The notes beneath the pieces are model-generated. The model was given only the letters and a program-made list of their open reading frames with translations. It ran no database searches and was not told the origin of the DNA. This document shows, in pieces, positions 1 through 13,743 of a stretch of DNA of 60,000 nt. Every line of letters begins with the position of its first letter. Positions within the stretch are counted from its first letter, which is position 1. The DNA is from Lineus longissimus (Eukaryota; Nemertea; Pilidiophora; Heteronemertea; Lineidae): positions 66,501-126,500 of the forward strand of contig NC_088315.1 in the NCBI RefSeq assembly GCF_910592395.1, given 5' to 3'. The position numbers and the translations under genes are program-made.

Positions 1-3000
1 ATATGACATTTCTACATTCCAAAGATCAACATGAATCTGTAGGGACAGTTTGATTGGTCAAGAACTGAGAAGGGCAAGACCTTTTTTAGGGTATGTATGC
101 GCCAAAGGTTATGTGCCGATCAGCTTGTAGGCGTGACCGTCTCAATGACAACAAAATGAGAGACCACAGCTTACGTCCCTTGACGAAGACCTGTCAGATT
201 TTTTGGCAATGAGATTCGGCTTTTCGATCTTAAATATGACTAGAAATCTGCGAATCACTATTGGAGAGTACTTCCTAAATTGGAAACCACAATATAATAC
301 CTTCTAAGTGTGTTTCACGAGACATCATGACAAGAGATGCATCGTGAGAGGTCGATATGCTACAGCCGATGGGCATCATACAGCTTTGATCTTCAGTCAA
401 AGACCTAATCAACGTCTTGTGATTAATACATTGTTTAATCTACGATAGAATATGTCTAATAAGGATCATCCATTAATGTTGGAACCGTGCTGAGTAGGTA
501 TAAGAAATAGGATGCAGAGTTAGATGTTGAAGGGGCTTCTAGTTAGATATGTTCGCTCCTGGACTGAGGCGACAGAGCAGTATTGCATCTAAAGATTTAA
601 GGCCAGCTTCCATCAGGCCGCTTTCCTCCAAAAGTGGGTTACCAAATGTTTTCACCATTTTTCAGAATACCAGGCGATAGAAATATTCAAGAGATGAGTG
701 CCTCTTGATCTTGATAAAACAAGCATTGCAAGCCAGCGGCATTGGTGATATTAACAATAGAGTACCAATGACCTTTTGAAAAGCTATATTTACTCTTGGT
801 CGACACTGAAAATAATTCACCTGGACAACTCACCGTGGCGTAAAACAGCCTCAAGCAAAAGATGACATTTACCGTTGAAAAGCATGAACAGTATATTCTG
901 AAGCTGGGGTAGCATTATCAGAAATGTAGACCAAAGTTTCTTGCGTTACGTTCCTAGAATCAACTTATCCCTGTTTTTTTTCATCATTCAGCCCTGTCAG
1001 TGTTGGGATGCCGGGCACCGACAGCATCATGTGATTTGTATTAAGTAAGGCAGCATTTCAGCAACGTTACCATATAACTGCAGTGGGCTGCAAAAGCAAT
1101 TAATTTCACCACTTTTTACAAAAACTCCTGGTGGTAATAGGTGGGTTTCTTTAGGTCGCAAAAAGAGGCGCCAACCATTTATCGAGGTGATGATCGCCCT
1201 TTCAAGGACAGCAGACCATCGCTCATGCGTAATACACCGTTCCTTTGGGAAATTCAGATATGTCACGTTCAAGAAATTCTCATTTCGACGTGTTGACTAA
1301 TGTCCAAACGTAATGTTTTCATAATCAGAAACTGTCACCCCACAAATCATCAGCAGATGGTCCGGAATATGCAATATGGCTTAGTTTTTCAACCACAAAT
1401 GGGAAGCTGGTTCCTATTGGGACGCACTACTGATGGTTTTGTTGAGCTAGTTCAACTCCCACTGATTGCACCATGTCATTTTAAAGATCATCAGAAACCT
1501 GTACTTGGGTGATTATCATGAGTACCAGTTTTCCTCAGATAACTTCTACATCAAAGCAATGGCCAAAATCGACCTCTTCAGTGCGCCCCCATCTGTCTCT
1601 CGCCCTCAGTCATGTATGAACTCTCTCAAGTACTAATCTCTAATGTAGATCTCCTCTTGCAATATCGAAATGGACCCATTTGATACAACAACGTAATGCC
1701 CCAGATGCTAACCCACCGATTGGAAACGCCAGTTATACACCAATAGCTGCGACACACCATCCCAGAAACAATCATTTTAACCTCCCATTGCCAAAACAAG
1801 CATCCCAATATCTTAAAGGTCAGGCCAACCAGACCATCCAGTTTCCATAACTCATTTCATTTTTAAACGTTTGCTATAGTCTGCACTGCTACCGTGAACA
1901 CTTCTTTTTTGAATTCTCATCAGGGTACTGTCATTGGCTGGTGTATGGTCAATGTCTAAGCCTCTTAGAAGTTTTGAAAGAAGTGGTCAGAAACCATAGA
2001 ATTTCTTCAATGGATAAAACAGTCAATTTATTCCATCAGTGTTGAACAATATTGTCGATGTATCCATGGAATTGACCGTCTCCACGCGTCACACCACTCG
2101 ATAATATCAACAGTGTGTCGGATGTTATAATCCCGGTGTGCAAGAGATAGTAGTCCTAGGGCTGATAGTCCGTGTAACAATAGCCCGCATTGCTAAATGT
2201 TTTGGTTAGGGTTAGCGGTACAATAGATCATGCTGCTTAATTGATCAAATACAATGCTACCGGACTATGACTCCAGGGGGACTATATCCGCTGTCACACC
2301 GGGTTATGATGGCACAGTGTCCTATTTCATATTGGTGACTTCCGAAGGTAGAGGAGTTGTTGCTAAATATACTGTGCATCAGGTAGGGTGTGGTGAGTCT
2401 CAAGGGCCTGCGAGTCCTGTTGTGTTTTTGGTCCGTGTTTGAAAATATATATAATTTGTTGTAACGCCAGTAACCGCTGACATCACAAAGTCAAATAGAT
2501 GTATTAAACGAACCAAATATACAACAGTGCATTACAAAGCAACTAGGATCATTTAACGAGATGTATCATTCAACGAGACATACGCCAGGACACAATCCTC
2601 TCTCTCTCCAGGTACAAGTGTCACGTATCACATAGCCATCAGTAGCCCATCAATCAACGAATCAGCCAGGTAAGGCAGATTCCTCCACCACGCCACTCGT
2701 ACATGGCGTGCAATAGCCCCTTGAACGATTTCGTCAGTAAGAGAGACAGAATAGCCTGAAGAAAACAGACACAGCCCTGACAACAATCAATGACCGGGGA
2801 AACAAATGATTTTATTTGCTATATACATGTATAGTTAGGAGAAATCGAAGAGGCATAAAGTTGGAAGCATTTGCGATTCCCATGTTTGCCTTCGAGCTAT
2901 GGTCGAATACTTGAGATGAGTGAATGAATGGAGAGAAACGGTAATCTACGTTTGTATGATCAAGCTAATAGCCACTTGATGGTAGAGATGTGAAGTGACA

Positions 3001-6000
3001 ATGCACTGGTTACTGTTCAGCTGGTGATGCCTTGAAGGTCAATGGATCGCATGCTGATTTGTGATGCACAGTCTAAGGATATTATAAATGCTTACCATCA
3101 ATCAACTGTTAGTGCATTCCATACATTGCAGTCATGTCGAACTGAAATGATCGGACGGATCGAGCTTAAGCCTTTGCCGTAGTAGATCCCGAGACCATAG
3201 TCCCGTTGGCCAAATCACATTTTATGATGTAGTGCATCTAATGATTATAGTTTTGCAGAGTCGCATATGATTTGATGAAGTAGAACTAGGTCAGGATGGA
3301 TATCTCATAGTCTTTATTGATTCTTTGGACAGACGTTAAGAAAATGGGTCCAGATTTATAGTGATTCATGGATCCGCCGATAATGCCACATACTACGGTA
3401 TTTATTAATATAGTCATTACCATACTTCTGCAATCAGGGGAACGTCATTCAGAGTAAAGAATGTTACCAACAAACAAGTTGGAGAATAGGGTAAGCGTTA
3501 ATTCTAATTCCATCTCGTCTATTGGAGGCCATATCACCACTTCGTATGAATGACAATCACAAGTTCGTTGCCCGAGTCCATACCTTATTTTACTCCGGCA
3601 GGCAATGCAATGAAAAGGTCACCGCCGAGAAAAAGAAAAAGATAGTTGTATCTACAGCGGAGTGGTGTGCTTTGGTCGATTCCTGCTCCAGACTAGTCAT
3701 ATAGATGAGTTATCGGCATACATGCCTCTTTCTCTGTAGGAGGAAGTCGGTATGACAAGACACGTGCACCAACGTAAGAAACCGTTGATAATGAGTGATT
3801 TCTTGGGAATATGTGAAAAATCGAAATAATATGCAGCCATAGTGGGAAAGATTTATAGCACGTTGCGACGCACATCGTGTCTACCCAGAACAAGCCCAGG
3901 TCTTCCCTAATATCGCCATGACAGTATTTTAGTCATAAGATTAGGATGAATGTCTACTTCATAGGTCGTAAAGCACGTCAGCCAACTTTATAAGATTAAC
4001 TTTACTAGACGAATTTCTCTTAGTATAAGTTGAAACTAATTTCACGACAGAAGACCTTCTTTAATTTGCTCCTTTGAGTTCAACCAAAAAAATAGAATAA
4101 TGCGAAAACAAGCCGAATCCATTCCTAGTAATATCGTCCTTTGTCACAGCGATCAAATAACTTTGTAACTTTCAAGTACAGCTTGTTTGAAAACATAACA
4201 TAAAACAAGTGGGTGGGGCATAAAGAGAACTAGATCTAACTAATACTCTATTGTTCTCATACCCTTATGAAATACAATCTGTCTGATAAACCAAGATATG
4301 CAAAAATCCAATATTCATACTTCGAATTTTCAATTAACGTGACCTTTGTGATGCCGGTTTGTCGAGCGTTGCCGACACAAATTATACTTGCTTTACGTCT
4401 GGTAAATGATTTCTTCGAAATGAATGTTCGATATCGGCCTAAATGATGGAAAAAAATTCATATCATCTTAAGCATTTTTTTCGTTTGTTTAAAGGAGACG
4501 TATATTCACAATACAAGGCTTGCGCCATACTCAGCCAGAGCATTCGATCTCATTCAAATGCCTTTCATCTCAAGAGCTGGGCTGAATTGTTAGAAACAAT
4601 ATTTATTATGATATGCCGCTTTCAATAATGAATTGTCAAATTAACGGTTTGACAGTTTCTTGTTGGAGGTAACGGCCTCCACCGGCCCTGGATTTTATTT
4701 CCTGAAACCAACTAACCTTTGACATTCATTTGATTTGATTATGATTTCAACAAAAACAGGCATGGTCATTCGAAGGATGTGCCAACGCCTTCCCAGAGAA
4801 AATGCATAGACAATCGGCTCATGCTTATTTTAAATAACCAATGGTAGATGCTATATCTCTGATCTATCAAACTGCCTTGCTGTTTAATTACAAGTCATCG
4901 ATGATTGGTTTATCTGATATACATGTAGATATTATCTGATAACAAACTTTGTAGTCCCCAATGAATACGCAATACATGATCAGGTGTATTTTCATTGTTG
5001 TTAGATGTCGATTATCGATATCGTTGACCAATCGGCCCTGATTACGTAAGGGTTTGGTATCACCTACCAAAATGTGAACGTTATCTAGATTTAAAGAGCT
5101 ACAACTTACTTTAAAATGACAGAACCCCTTCATTTGCGACTATTCAATGGATTCATCAATGGTAGATATGGTTTCATTGGCATCAGTGAGCGTTCCTTCC
5201 ACTATCAGAGTAAGCCACAATATCCATTTGGGTGCATTATTATGAAAGGAGGAGAATATGGACTGTCAGGATCTCACCCATTTTTGATATTCAGCATTTC
5301 GGTTTCTTTCAGCAAGCAACTTTCTTTCTCAAAGACGGAAACAGTTTTTTCTTCTGTGAATCCAATTGGTTTTAGTGCGTCATCAATTATGAATTGCTAT
5401 CATTTGTCCTTTTTATCATTTCGATGAGAACGTCTCTTTAGTAATTGGATCAAATTTGGTTGTAATTAAGATTTAATGATATTTCTTGTGGTGTATTTGG
5501 AAAGACGAAGCAGGAGCTGTTGCCAATATGAAGGATTTGGACGAACTAACACCAAGACACCTTGTGGTCTATCAAAGACTGCTGTGTCTGTAGCCAAGTG
5601 GAGATGAGACACACTATCTATAATCGTCAGCTTAGTGAGTGAATGGCAAGGTATCAACTTTAATGAGTTGCTTTTAGCAAATTTATTGTCATGCACATGC
5701 TACACGACAGCTCAATTCATTTCAAGCCACAGCTCTTACAGAACCATTGCTAATTTCATCAAACTTATAGCCTGGATTCAAACCTTGGCCTCTTGATAAG
5801 TCGTGCTCTTAGGAGAAGTTAGCATTAGAATAGAATGGTCAACTAAGGATTAGGTACATTAGCATTTAGATGGGTTAGCGCGGAAATTGGTGTTTACCTG
5901 TGTGTTGTGACAAGAGATGGATTCATACTCTCAATGGTATTTGAACCACGTCCTGTGATTGGCTTCCTTATGTGCATAGAGTTCGCTTCATGTCACCTGT

Positions 6001-6180
6001 CCATCTCCGCTAAAGATCCCAAACAGGAATCAGTGAGGGACGTATGGGCGAAAGCAAACCTTCTTAAGGTGACAATGTCGTTTGGACATTTTTGAGCCAA
6101 CCTGACTTAATCTCTAATGTGATTATATCAATAATGGCCGTAAATCTATTCAAATCAGCAAATGATTGGATGGGTCGCAT
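1..6180. other. Unique intergenic or intronic DNA, no supported gene
   Basis: No open frame exceeds about 103 codons and none shows a recognisable domain. The longest, plus strand 5116-5427, has no family signature and no clear splice or regulatory context. A telomere-like fragment (GGTTAGGGTTAG) lies near 2204-2216, inside a stretch with short recurring phrases of the type 'aatagcccg' and 'atagtccg' (about 2140-2210), which looks like old repeat debris. A short inverted repeat (TGTCAAA, 7-nt loop, TTTGACA) occurs near 4634-4656. I see nothing else of note. Confidence 0.6.
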
Positions 6181-6223
6181 TGTCATTTAGATCGTGGACA
6201 TTAGCATGGTTTCACCACAATCA

Positions 6224-6655
6224 CAGTTTGTATACAGAGAAGTGAAACAACAGTTTGTATACAGAGAAGTGAAACAACAGTTTGTATACAGAGAAGTGAA
6301 ACAACAGTTTGTATACAGAGAAGTGAAACAACAGTTTGTATACAGAGAAGTGAAACAACAGTTTGTATACAGAGAAGTGAAACAACAGTTTGTATACAGA
6401 GAAGTGAAACAACAGTTTGTATACAGAGAAGTGAAACAACAGTTTGTATACAGAGAAGTGAAACAACAGTTTGTATACAGAGAAGTGAAACAACAGTTTG
6501 TATACAGAGAAGTGAAACAACAGTTTGTATACAGAGAAGTGAAACAACAGTTTGTATACAGAGAAGTGAAACAACAGTTTGTATACAGAGAAGTGAAACA
6601 ACAGTTTGTATACAGAGAAGTGAAACAACAGTTTGTATACAGAGAAGTGAAACAA
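6224..6655. repeat. 27-bp minisatellite, 16 perfect copies
   Basis: Sixteen head-to-tail copies of a 27-bp unit beginning CAGTTTGTATACAGAGAAGT fill exactly 432 bp. I see no substitution between copies. The unit contains the palindrome GTATAC. Because 27 is a multiple of three and the unit lacks stops in several frames, both strands carry periodic 9-residue open frames (plus QFVYREVKQ; minus CCFTSLYTN). These arise from the repeat and show no start context, codon bias or flanking domain that would support a gene. Complete identity implies very recent expansion, or collapse or over-extension during assembly. Confidence 0.97.
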
Positions 6656-6689
6656 ACGATTTTGATGAATGATGCTTTCCTACTTTTTT

Positions 6690-8435
6690 GAATGTAATGC
6701 ACCATAGCGACAGTCAGCGACGTGGTTGGGATGTGGTCAGTCCCATGTCTGCTCATCTTCAGTCGCCCAGTGGCAATACTTGCACTTTCTAGATTGGTGA
6801 GACATGTAGCCATTTCCCTTTAGCACTTCCAACTTGCACTGCAGGATCAGGCTCTCGACAAGACACCAGCCCTGTAATCAAGGCTGTCCTACAAGTAGTG
6901 CTAATTATCTTATGGCAGGATCGATCTTGTACACTCTGACCGCTGTTTGATGTGGCGCTCGAGGGGCAAGGTGGACACATTCAATTAATCTCCATTGAAA
7001 GTTCAGGGAGGGACGTAATGACAACGCGAAGTGTACTTAGCCTGGCAGAAAATTGTCCATATAGGAATTACAGGTCACGGAAGTGGGAATGAGGTGATGT
7101 TTGCATGTAACAAAATGTCAACGAGGCAATGTGTTGTTTAGTGACAGTGTTCACAAATTGGATACTGTTTGTATGAATGCAGAACCAAAGACAAATATGA
7201 ATAATCAATGGTAAGCGTTGTACATTGTGATTGTAAGTCACAGTAGTCGTGATTATACGGCATTCGCTACCGAATTCCACATAATGTTGAAGATAAACCG
7301 AACTAAAAGCAAGCATATAATTAAGTTATCAAGAACACGATATGATACATCACCATCACGTATCAGAACCTGTGTGAAATATCGGGGTCGTTTGGAAATC
7401 ATTCGTTTTCGTGACAGATTCCGTCTGACTGGGAATTTACACGCTTGGCTAGCCAGACAGATCTCCCTAAGGCTGAATGAACGTCTCCTGTAAACTGCGT
7501 TGTTAAAAGTGCGTTATTCTATGAAAGGGGTGCTACCATCACTGTAGTGGCTCTCATGATATGACTGCGATCAGAATCTTGTGGTCGTATCTAATTTCAT
7601 ATAAATTCTATGAAGACATTTATGAAAGAGCTTGCTAGTATCATTAGTAGCACCCTGGGACGACTCTCCTGCGGGTGGAACTTTGGTAACAGTCCTGTCT
7701 CAGATCGTGTCGGATTCTTACGATTTCCTAAAGAACTCTCAATTCTTCTGATTATCGTTTCCCTCGAATTACTAAATTATCTAAACGAAAGGGCAACTGG
7801 GCTAAAGTAAGCTATCCGGAAGACATCCATCACGTTCACAACACCTGCACGGCCAACGTCTAATCTACTAGTATTCAAAACTTCATTTCCTAATGTCAGA
7901 CGAGATAAAAACACTGGTCGAAACCCTCAGGGAAGCAGGTGTAACTAACTTAAAGAATATTCAGTAGTATTTTGCAGGATGAACACACACTTATGGATCA
8001 ACTGTATTTACATCCTCAGCTTATACTGATTTCGTGACGTTAGAGTTCTGCTAGTCAAGGTGATATACCTCGTGTTTCCTCTGACATTTCAAACTTGCTT
8101 CTATCCTATTTGTTTGAGCAGACAATTAGTGCCTGTGAGTGAGGTGCAAACCATAACAAAAGATAAAAAGGAAGCTCTCATCTCCATATGAGCTGAGAAA
8201 TAGCACATAGCTAGAAAGAATGGAAAAAAACCGCTCCTCGAACAGGCGTGCCTTAACAGCGACAAGAGAGATTTTTCACAAAGAACCCTCTACTAACAAA
8301 GGAAATAATAGGCTCCTTCACCTCTTGCAAGCAATGCGAAGAAAATACATATACATCGGCACTACAGAAAACATAAAACCACTGAAAACAAATTTGGACT
8401 TAGACATTTTTTCATGGTTAGGGTAAGGGTAAGCA
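6690..8435. other. Unique DNA, no supported gene
   Basis: The open frames here are 60-91 codons, overlap on opposite strands and have no family signature. No RNA gene or repeat was recognised. The stretch ends in a telomere-like run (GGTTAGGGTAAGGGTAAGC near 8415-8433) that borders the dispersed element starting at about 8440. Confidence 0.5.
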
Positions 8436-8439
8436 GAAA

Positions 8440-8605
8440 AAAAAGTCAAAATTTTGAAAAATTTTCAAAGTCAAAAAAGTTTTGGGACTGATGATTTTGG
8501 GTCATTTTTAGCGAAAAACAAAAAACCAGTAAAAATTTTTTTTTGTACTTTGAAATTTTTTCAGGGTGGGGTAAGGGTTAGCAGAAAAAAACACGATATG
8601 GTATC
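8440..8605 (+). mobile_element. Dispersed T/A-rich MITE-like element, copy A (partial)
   Basis: This stretch contains the phrases 'gtcaaaattttgaaaaat', 'aaaaaagttttgggactgat' and a run ending in 'gggtaagggttagcag'. The same phrases in the same order recur at 56.92-57.10 kb (same strand) and reverse-complemented at 34.89-35.17 and 55.73-55.88 kb. That makes it a repeat family with at least four partial copies here. Terminal inverted repeats are not visible in this copy. It has no protein-coding capacity, so a non-autonomous DNA element is the best reading. The + orientation is arbitrary. Confidence 0.6.
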
Positions 8606-8609
8606 CACA

Positions 8610-9937
8610 CTTGGCTGTTTTTATTTTGGGTCACTGCACGTGCTGGGCAGCTTCTTCTTTGGTCACGACAAAAGCCAAACGACTACACACGCAGCTAGAA
8701 CAGCAGAACTGAAAACCAAGAAGTTATGATCGCTGGATTATTATTTTGCAAGGCACGAAACCGAAATGAAGCGGTGAGAGTGCTTTTCAGTTCTGTCAAT
8801 CGCTATCGAATAGACACGTGTGAAAGGTGACGCCCATGTGATCTGTAAACTGCAGTTTGTCGATTGCTTACAATTCGCAGTTGCAAATGCATTTCGTATT
8901 TTTACTGAACTGTTAATGCAGCACTGGATAAACATAAGATAGATAAAGCGGATGAAGTGGAATTCATAAATAAATGAGTTTGATGGAAATCTTCAATCTT
9001 TCTAACTTTCTTTACAAAAATGATCATGTGCGTTCACCTTCGGTAAATTAAATGAAAACAACAGAGTGTTTATCTAAGCTAAGTGCATTAAATTAAAGAA
9101 TAGAAAATTTTCATCTTCTGTTTACATCAAACTGCTCTATTAAAAGAGCGGGTCGGGCGTGTGGCGATGATTATTAACCTCACGCGAAATGATCAATCAC
9201 GATGCAGTAAGGACGAAACCAAAGGCAATAGGAATGCTTCAAAATGAAAAATTTTCCACCTATCAAACTGGGACTTTGGAGTTGCTTCGTATTCACCGGA
9301 ACTCTAGTTCAATAAGACATTTGTGATCATGTCCCTTTCTCTTTTCACAACAGTCTGGCTGGAGACATCATATACATATGCCTATAGTCCAGTTACTTTT
9401 GAACTCAACACACAGTCTCGACTCCCCGTCTGATCCCATCCGGACCTGATTGATTGAATACTGATGGAGAGAAACCATACCAGACTGAATCCAACCTCCA
9501 TATTGACAGATATCAATGTTGACAGTACCTAGTAAACCTTCGCACGCTAGAAACTGATTAGAAATGCGTCTATTGTCACAGCTTTAGTCAACACGTCAGG
9601 CAAGGGTATTGGAATCAATAAACACACCGTATCAAAAGAACGGAAATAATCCCACAAAATCCTAATATTTCTTTCGCATTAAAAAACTTTGAGATTTATC
9701 ACAGCCTGCACTGTATCATAAGATTGGTAATAAGGTTCTCATGTCGTGCTGTGTCACCTCAATGTTCGCATCGATTTATCAACATCGTTTTAAAAGCTGT
9801 TTTTTCTTATCAAGTCTGAATATGATGAAGAGCGGAAACCTTCCACAATCCAGACATATTGGAAAAAACCTGGAAATCAGTTATGTCTGCACAACATATC
9901 TTCTGAGATGCATGCTAGCTCTTCCAGCAATGGTCGT
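8610..9937. other. Unique DNA, no supported gene
   Basis: AT-rich sequence without a recognisable coding, RNA or repeat feature. The two open frames over 60 codons have no family signature. It leads directly into the 60-bp array. Confidence 0.5.
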
Positions 9938-11582
9938 ACTGGAATAAGCACAATGAGCCATAGGACCCATACTGAGGAGTTTGTAGCCAATATCCACACT
10001 GGAATAAGCACAATGAGCCATAGGACCCATACTGAGGAGTTTGTAGCCAATATCCACACTGGAATTAGCACAATGAGCCATAGGACCAATACTGAGGAGT
10101 TTGTAGCCAATATCCACACTGGAATTAGCACAATGAGCCATAGGACCCATACTGAGGAGTTTGTAGCCAATATCCACACTTGAATTAGCACAATGAGCCA
10201 TAGGACCCATACTGAGGAGTTTGTAGCCAATATCCACACTTGAATTAGCACAATGAGCCATAGGACCCATACTGAGGAGTTTGTAGCCAATATCCACACT
10301 TGAATTAGCACAATGAGCCATAGGACCCATACTGAGGAGTTTGTAGCCAATATCCACACTGGAATTAGCACAATGAGCCATAGGACCCATACTGAGGAGT
10401 TTGTAGCCAATATCCACACTGGAATAAGCACAATGAGCCATAGGACCAATACTGAGGAGTTTGTAGCCAATATCCACACTGGAATTAGCACAATGAGCCA
10501 TAGGACCCATACTGAGGAGTTTGTAGCCAATATCCACACTTGAATTAGCACAATGAGCCATAGGACCCATACTGAGGAGTTTGTAGCCAATATCCACACT
10601 GGAATTAGCACAATGAGCCATAGGACCCATACTGAGGAGTTTGTAGCCAATATCCACACTGGAATAAGCACAATGAGCCATAGGACCAATACTGAGGAGT
10701 TTGTAGCCAATATCCACACTGGAATTAGCACAATGAGCCATAGGACCCATACTGAGGAGTTTGTAGCCAATATCCACACTGGAATTAGCACAATGAGCCA
10801 TAGGACCCATACTGAGGAGTTTGTAGCCAATATCCACACTGGAATTAGCACAATGAGCCATAGGACCAATACTGAGGAGTTTGTAGCCAATATCCACACT
10901 GGAATAAGCACAATGAGCGATAGGACCCATACTGAGGAGTTTGTAGCCAATATCCACACTTGAATTAGCACAATGAGCCATAGGACCCATACTGAGGAGT
11001 TTGTAGCCAATATCCACACTGGAATTAGCACAATGAGCCATAGGACCCATACTGAGGAGTTTGTAGCCAATATCCACACTGGAATTAGCACAATGAGCCA
11101 TAGGACCCATACTGCGGAGTTTGTAGCCAATATCCACACTGGAATTAGCACAATGAGCCATAGGACCCATACTGAGGAGTTTGTAGCCAATATCCACACT
11201 GGAATTAGCACAATGAGCCATAGGACCCATACTGCAGAGTTTGTAGCCAATATCCACACTGGAATTAGCAGAATGAGCCATAGGACCCATACTGCAGAGT
11301 TTGTAGCCAATATCCACACTGGAATTAGCACAATGAGCCATAGGACCCATACTGCAGAGTTTGTAGCCAATATCCACACTGGAATAAGCACAATGAGCCA
11401 TAGGACCCATACTGAGGAGTTTGTAGCCAATATCCACACTTGAATTAGCACAATGAGCCATAGGACCCATACTGAGGAGTTTGTAGCCAATATCCACACT
11501 GGAATTAGCACAATGAGCCATAGGACCCATACTGCAGAGTTTGTAGCCAATATCCACACTGGAATAAGCACAACGAACCATT
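9938..11582. repeat. 60-bp minisatellite array, about 27 copies
   Basis: A 60-bp unit (…ATGAGCCATAGGACCCATAC…) repeats without a length change about 27 times. Copies differ at a few recurrent sites: GGAATA or GGAATT, GGAAT or TGAAT, ACCCAT or ACCAAT, and ACTGAGG, ACTGCAG or ACTGCGG. The ACTGCAG/ACTGCGG class is concentrated at the right end (after 11100). The block 10261-10500 is identical to 10501-10740, giving a four-unit (240-bp) higher-order repeat. The last unit decays (CAACGAACCA) at the right edge. Two overlapping minus-strand frames of about 565 codons and several plus-strand frames run through it because 60 is divisible by three. Confidence 0.97.
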
Positions 11583-12084
11583 GGATTTAGCTATATTTGT
11601 ATTTGTTTTAGGATGGTTAAATTTACTGTGATGGAGTTCTTTCGAATCTTTGACGCTGATTAATGCTGAGAGTCCCGTGTAAGCATTCAGACGGCGCATA
11701 TTAGAACTGGGTCTGTTGGCACAGCCTCTGCAAACACGCTACTCTGTGGTCGCAGGATCAATGGAATTGATCATCTTATTCCTTCACGGTGACCAATAGA
11801 CTCCAATCCAATAGAGGACCAAGAGATTAGTCTCAATATTTCATTACATTGGTCATGGGCTGTAATTTGAATCGAAGGACTAACAGAGTTTAGAGTGATT
11901 CGTCTATAAAATTGATCACGCTGGCGTAATTGTCGGTCATCGGTGAAGCTCGACTGTAATATTGATGAAAATCTATTCGTCTTTAGAGAAAGAAGTTAAA
12001 TTCACAATGGGTCATGTCTTGTTCAATCAGCAGCCCATTCGTTTCAAAGTTTCGTATCAAGAGCAAGAGTGGATGCTGGAGGGT

Positions 12085-12098
12085 GGGGGGGGGGGGGG
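12085..12098. repeat. Poly-G homopolymer (14 G)
   Basis: Fourteen G residues follow a GGGT. Such tracts are length-unstable and prone to sequencing error, so any frame through it (including the plus open frame 11962-12195 with its poly-glycine run) should be distrusted. Confidence 0.95.
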
Positions 12099-13651
12099 AG
12101 ACAAAATTCATACCCCTATTGTCAAATCAAACGTAGCTGAGGGCAACGGTCGAGCACCTCGATTAGGGCTAAACGTGCTCGAGGACCCGATCTAACTGTC
12201 CGGGGACGAAGTGTCTTGTCACCCCGTCCTCTTGGGCAAAGTCTGCACCGATTTCTTGCCAATATCCATTAATCCATGGTCCAGTAAAACCTGGAGCTTT
12301 TGCTTCTATTATCGATTTCGTTCAATAGCAAAGCAGTACTGAGTGTTTTTGATTTCTATTACATACAAGACTTTTACCACACAAGAGCAAACATACAGAG
12401 CACCACTTCCTGAGTAAACATTTCGTAATAACAGCTATACTTCGTCCACAAAGCCTGATAGGCCTGATATAAACTAGCACCTTGCCTACTCAATGACCAA
12501 AACCAAAGTACCATTATATGCAGTAACATGCTGATCTTTCAGCAGCAAAATTTGAAACAACTGTGGAAAACAGATAGTCGAATGTAGCCCTATGCACCAG
12601 CATTGTTTGGTAACATTCATCCATCAAAACACTCTGTAACCGGTTCCTCCTCTGTAACCAGCCAATTCACCCTAACAGGTGTGCCAATCACCTTTACCTA
12701 TAGTTTTAGGGCATCTTGACCTACCATCAGTGATGAAACCATTACATGGGTCCTAACCTAATTGGATCTGTACGCTCATCTGTGCGTATTGCTACTGCAT
12801 TAAGTGGATTTATCTCGGCTACTTACCCAACAGATTTCTTATTGCGACCACAATGAAAGCTTTCATTCATTGAGCGATCGATGGCCAAAGGTCACCAATT
12901 CACTTTTAGAGTTTGTATCCGGTAATGATGATTGCAAATCTGTGGATTGTTATCCTGGGGAATAGGAATCTGTAAAACAGTCCGGTCACTAAATGTGAAT
13001 GATTGAGATATCTCAGAACTCGACGGAGGCATTGGTCATTCAAAGTAGACTCATGACAAAACATATCTTATGCTTGGAATAAAGCTGCATGTGTACCTTT
13101 GCGATCTGAAAATAAGTGTGGACAGCTCGTAATACCAGTTAAAGGGACGGGTAGCTTTGGGAGACCTATAACGGTAAATGAAACATTTCGACAAAGGAAA
13201 CGCCTATCCGTGACACTAAAGGCAAGCGATCCAGACTCAGACATGGTTATTGATTTGAGATGACTTGTCACCATGGGGCATTCTCAGGTCCCGTCACAAC
13301 TCTAACGAGACCAACGACTTAATCAATAAAGTGTGAAGGAATGCGGTCATATTCTCAAGCTCAATTCGATATGTAAATGACGAGAAATCGCGCCAAGAAA
13401 GTCCAACACTTATTACCATATATCGACGATTCTAGGTTGGTTAATCGGACAGTTTAGTCAACCAGAAACGTCAATAACATGGGCTACTTGACATCTGATT
13501 AAACATTCAATTACAAAACTAGGGATGTGGAGTTGTTGTCAGATGAAGCCAACCTGTCATTTCTGAACTAATCTGGGGGTGATTCTGTCGCATCCACTCT
13601 CTCCACGGTCTACTGATCCGACCCGCCGATAGCCTTATGGGTCTCAGCTTC

Positions 13652-13743
13652 TCCAACATGTTGCTTCTCCTGGGCAAGTACGGTCACGTTAGGGTTATCC
13701 AACATGTTGCTTCTCCTGGACAAGTACTGCCACATACGGGTTC
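13652..13743. repeat. Two-copy 46-bp tandem duplication
   Basis: The phrase beginning TCCAACATGTTGCTTCTCCT occurs at 13652 and again at 13698, followed in both by G(G/A)(G/A)CAAGTAC-type sequence with a few differences. It is a simple local duplication with an offset of 46 bp. Confidence 0.85.

Noticed and set aside
5580-5610. tRNA gene at TAGCCAAGTGG
   Set aside because: A-box-like word only. No B-box or cloverleaf follows.
6187-6813. 208-, 165- and 144-codon frames over the 27-bp repeat
   Set aside because: Periodic by-products of a perfect 27-bp repeat on both strands.
8415-8433. Interstitial telomere (TTAGGG)n
   Set aside because: Only degenerate GGTTAGGGTAAGGG words next to a dispersed repeat; no true array.
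9877-11581. Two about 565-codon minus-strand genes and several plus-strand genes across the 60-bp array
   Set aside because: They are frames of one 60-bp repeat (period divisible by three), and monomer changes alter residues freely. No flanking coding sequence or splice signals.
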